This document shows positions 62,324-64,000 of a stretch of 64,000 nt of DNA, one piece after another. The stretch lies in NCBI RefSeq assembly GCF_001445655.1, contig NZ_LNBE01000004.1:930001-994000 (forward strand), given 5' to 3'. Numbering within the stretch: position 1 is the first letter of the stretch; each line of letters starts with the position of its first letter. The position numbers and the translations under genes are program-made. This DNA comes from Streptomyces roseifaciens (lineage in GTDB: Bacteria; Actinomycetota; Actinomycetes; Streptomycetales; Streptomycetaceae). Under the pieces are notes generated by a model. The model made no database searches and was not told the DNA's origin. It saw only the letters and a list, made by a program, of their open reading frames with translations.

Positions 62324-63250
62324 TCATGACGACAGCTCGGCGCCGTACGGCGGCTCCGCACCGGCCCTCGTGCAGGTGAGGGCCGCCGCGCGGGCCGCGA
62401 AGGACAGCGCGTCGCGCCAGGCGGGGCCGTCGAGCCGGGCGGGCCCGTCCAGCGCGCCCGGCAGCGCCGCGAGGCGGTGGAGCAGCGCGGCGTTCACCGT
62501 GTCCCCCGCGCCGATCGTGTCGGTGACCGCCACGCGGGGCGCGGGCACGCCGATCCGCTCGCCGGAGCGCGTGTGGACGGCGAGCCCCTCGCCGCCGTGC
62601 GTGATGACCACCGCGGCCGGGCCGGCCGCCAGCCACTCCTCCGGGGAGCCGCCCAGCCAGCGGGCGTCCTCGGCGGAGAGCTTCAGCACCGACACGTACG
62701 GCAGCCAGGAGCGGAAGCGGGCCCGGTAGGAGTCCGCGTCGGGGATCAGCCCCGGGCGCACGTTCGGGTCGAGCAGGGTGAAGACCCCGCGCTCCGCCTC
62801 GCGCCGCAGCAGGGCCTCGTACGCGCTCGCCCCCGGCTCCAGCACCAGCGAGCACGTGCCCAGGCACAGCGCCCGTGCCGGGCCCGGCAGCGGCCCGGGC
62901 AGCTCGAAGAGCCGGTCGGCGGTGCCCTGCGCGTAGAAGCCGTAGCCCGCGGAGCCGTCCGCGCCGATGTCGGCCACCGCCAGGGTCGTCGGCTCGGGCC
63001 CCCGCTGCACCAGCGCCGTGTCCACCCCCGCGGCCCGAAGGCCGGCCAGCAGCGCCTCCCCGAAGCCGTCCGTGGAGACCCGCGAGCAGAACGCGGCCGC
63101 CGTCCCCAGTCGCCCCAGGGCGACGGCGGTGTTGTACGGGCCGCCGCCGCGCCGCGGCAGCAGGGCCGGCAGGTCGCCGGCGGGGTCCCCGTCCGGCGCC
63201 TTGCCGGCCGGCACGAGGTCGATCAGGGCTTCTCCGGCTACGACGATCAC
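62324..63250 (-). CDS. PfkB-family carbohydrate kinase (fructokinase-like)
   Basis: This 308-aa ribokinase-fold sugar kinase has a substrate-side Gly-Gly in RRGGGPYNTAVALGRLG, STDGFGEALLAGLRAAGVD and the catalytic motif TDTIGAGDTVNAALL with the general-base Asp. Family members phosphorylate fructose, ribose, tagatose-6-phosphate or nucleosides; the fructokinase subgroup is the best guess. GTG 63250 gives VIVVAGEALIDLVPAG, the normal first strand. It is convergent with uvrA by 21 bp and divergent from the Rieske gene. Confidence 0.92.
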   Translation of the reverse strand: MIVVAGEALIDLVPAGKAPDGDPAGDLPALLPRRGGGPYNTAVALGRLGTAAAFCSRVSTDGFGEALLAGLRAAGVDTALVQRGPEPTTLAVADIGADGSAGYGFYAQGTADRLFELPGPLPGPARALCLGTCSLVLEPGASAYEALLRREAERGVFTLLDPNVRPGLIPDADSYRARFRSWLPYVSVLKLSAEDARWLGGSPEEWLAAGPAAVVITHGGEGLAVHTRSGERIGVPAPRVAVTDTIGAGDTVNAALLHRLAALPGALDGPARLDGPAWRDALSFAARAAALTCTRAGAEPPYGAELSS

Positions 63251-63370
63251 GAAGCGGGTCCTCTCTGGCCGTGGCTCCTGCGGCTCAGCCTGCCAGGCGC
63301 AGGGCGGTCCCGGGGGCCGGGTAAGGTCGACGATCGGCAGTTCACCGTGAGTCCAGCGCTGGAGCCCCCC

Positions 63371-63826
63371 ATGACCACCCCCTCGTGCCCGCAGAGCCCC
63401 GCCGAGCCCCCTTGTGCGTCGCGGCGCACCGTGCTGCTCCGGGGCGCCGCGCTCGCGGGCGCCGCCGGGCTGGGGGCCGCCGCCTGCGACGGCAAGACGG
63501 GCCCCAAGGCGTCCGCCACGCCCACCGCTCCGGTGGATCTCGGTGCGGCGGACGGCGTGCCCGTCGGCCAGGCGCGGCTCTTCCGGGAGGAGCGGCTGGT
63601 CGTCTCGCAGACCGCTCCGGGCGAGTACAAGGCCTTCAGCGCGGTGTGCACGCACGCGGGCTGCGTGGCCGACAAGGTGGAGAACGGCAAGGTCCGCTGC
63701 CCCTGTCACGGCAGCGAGTTCGACGCGAACACCGGCAAGGTCCTCCAGGGCCCGGCCGGCGCCCCGCTGCCGGCCGTGCCGGTCAAGGCGGTCGGCGGCA
63801 AGCTGATCGCGGGCCCGGAGGCCTGA
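63371..63826 (+). CDS. Exported Rieske 2Fe-2S protein
   Basis: This 151-aa iron-sulphur protein has a twin-arginine signal (SRRTVLLRGAALAG) with a weak lipobox-like AAAC at Cys39, then a Rieske fold: cluster ligands CTHAGC and CPCHGSEFD bind the 2Fe-2S centre, and TGKVLQGPAGAPLPAVPVK closes the fold. Small exported Rieske proteins like this are common in Streptomyces and are not part of the bc complex. The redox partner is unknown. ATG 63371 is the first start giving a Tat signal. Confidence 0.93.
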   Translation: MTTPSCPQSPAEPPCASRRTVLLRGAALAGAAGLGAAACDGKTGPKASATPTAPVDLGAADGVPVGQARLFREERLVVSQTAPGEYKAFSAVCTHAGCVADKVENGKVRCPCHGSEFDANTGKVLQGPAGAPLPAVPVKAVGGKLIAGPEA

Positions 63827-63890
63827 GCCGCCGCCGGGCACGCCCTCCGGCCCCGGCCGGCCCTCGGGCGTCACCCCGGTCGTCCGGTCC

Positions 63891-64000
63891 TCAGGACCAG
63901 TCCCAGGCGATCCCCACGATCCCCGGGCGCACCGTCTGCTCCACCAGGTGCACCATGCGGTGGCGCCCCGCGAGCGTCAGCTCCTGCTGCCCGCCGCGGG
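63891..64000 (-). CDS. C-terminal end of a gene running off the window
   Basis: Reading the minus strand, a frame is open from the window edge to a TGA at 63893-63891. It encodes about 35 residues ending TVRPGIVGIAWDWS, with LTLAGRHRMVHLVEQ before it. High-GC codon use fits a real coding end, but the piece is too short to name. Confidence 0.5.
   Translation of the reverse strand, partial: RGGQQELTLAGRHRMVHLVEQTVRPGIVGIAWDWS

Overview
The window looks like the conserved core of a Streptomyces-type chromosome (Streptomycetaceae). GC is very high with strong G/C third positions. GTG starts, 4-bp start/stop overlaps and TANNNT boxes 6-8 bp before a start codon (leaderless transcripts) are frequent. 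Tat substrates, a mycothiol-type enzyme, an ANTAR regulator and a TerD/TerC group also fit. All identifications are by reading the sequence; no database search was run.

Layout. 1-9.5 kb is secretion and regulation: the 3' end of a trypsin-like protease, a secreted protein, a LuxR-type two-component pair, a metallo-hydrolase, a VOC protein, a large Tat-exported GH101-like glycosidase, an AraC regulator and chorismate mutase. 9.5-10.25 kb is a non-coding array of ~178-bp repeats that fold into hairpins. 10.3-21 kb holds aminopeptidase N, an orphan ATP-synthase b-like protein divergent from a decarboxylase/N-hydroxylase pair that resembles desA-desB without desC/desD, a 5'-nucleotidase, a SIMPL protein and pyruvate kinase. 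21-22 kb is a lower-GC insert with an HTH-LAGLIDADG protein beside a short-arm tRNA with anticodon CAA. 22-28.6 kb has the ANTAR regulator and a branched-chain amino-acid ABC operon livKHMGF. 28.9-32.2 kb has a lipoprotein, a hotdog thioesterase and a YdeP-like molybdoenzyme. 32.3-44.1 kb carries polA, small membrane proteins, a second hairpin-repeat patch, hrpB, a methyltransferase, rpsA, a PAC2 protein and coaE. 44.3-46.3 kb is an accessory operon of WXG100/ESX-like proteins. 46.3-64 kb holds a WGR/beta-propeller protein, ogt, a glycerophosphodiesterase, uvrB, TerD, a TerD-FtsK-like fusion, TerC, an MHS transporter, a metallo-hydrolase, a mycothiol-dependent isomerase, uvrA, a sugar kinase and a Rieske protein.

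How parts work together. DNA repair is the main theme of the second half (polA, ogt, uvrB, uvrA). Three promoters, those of polA, uvrB and the uncharacterised WGR/beta-propeller gene, carry the same bipartite element TTGTCAGTG-N8-(T/C)ANNNT-like. This is the RecA-independent DNA-damage promoter described in mycobacteria (RecA-NDp, activated by PafBC). It ties the WGR protein to the damage response and is the strongest lead here. Other leads are the incomplete siderophore-like pair with its orphan b subunit, the TerD/FtsK-like protein, the ESX-like operon, the unusual tRNA with its homing-endonuclease neighbour, and the two related hairpin-repeat arrays.
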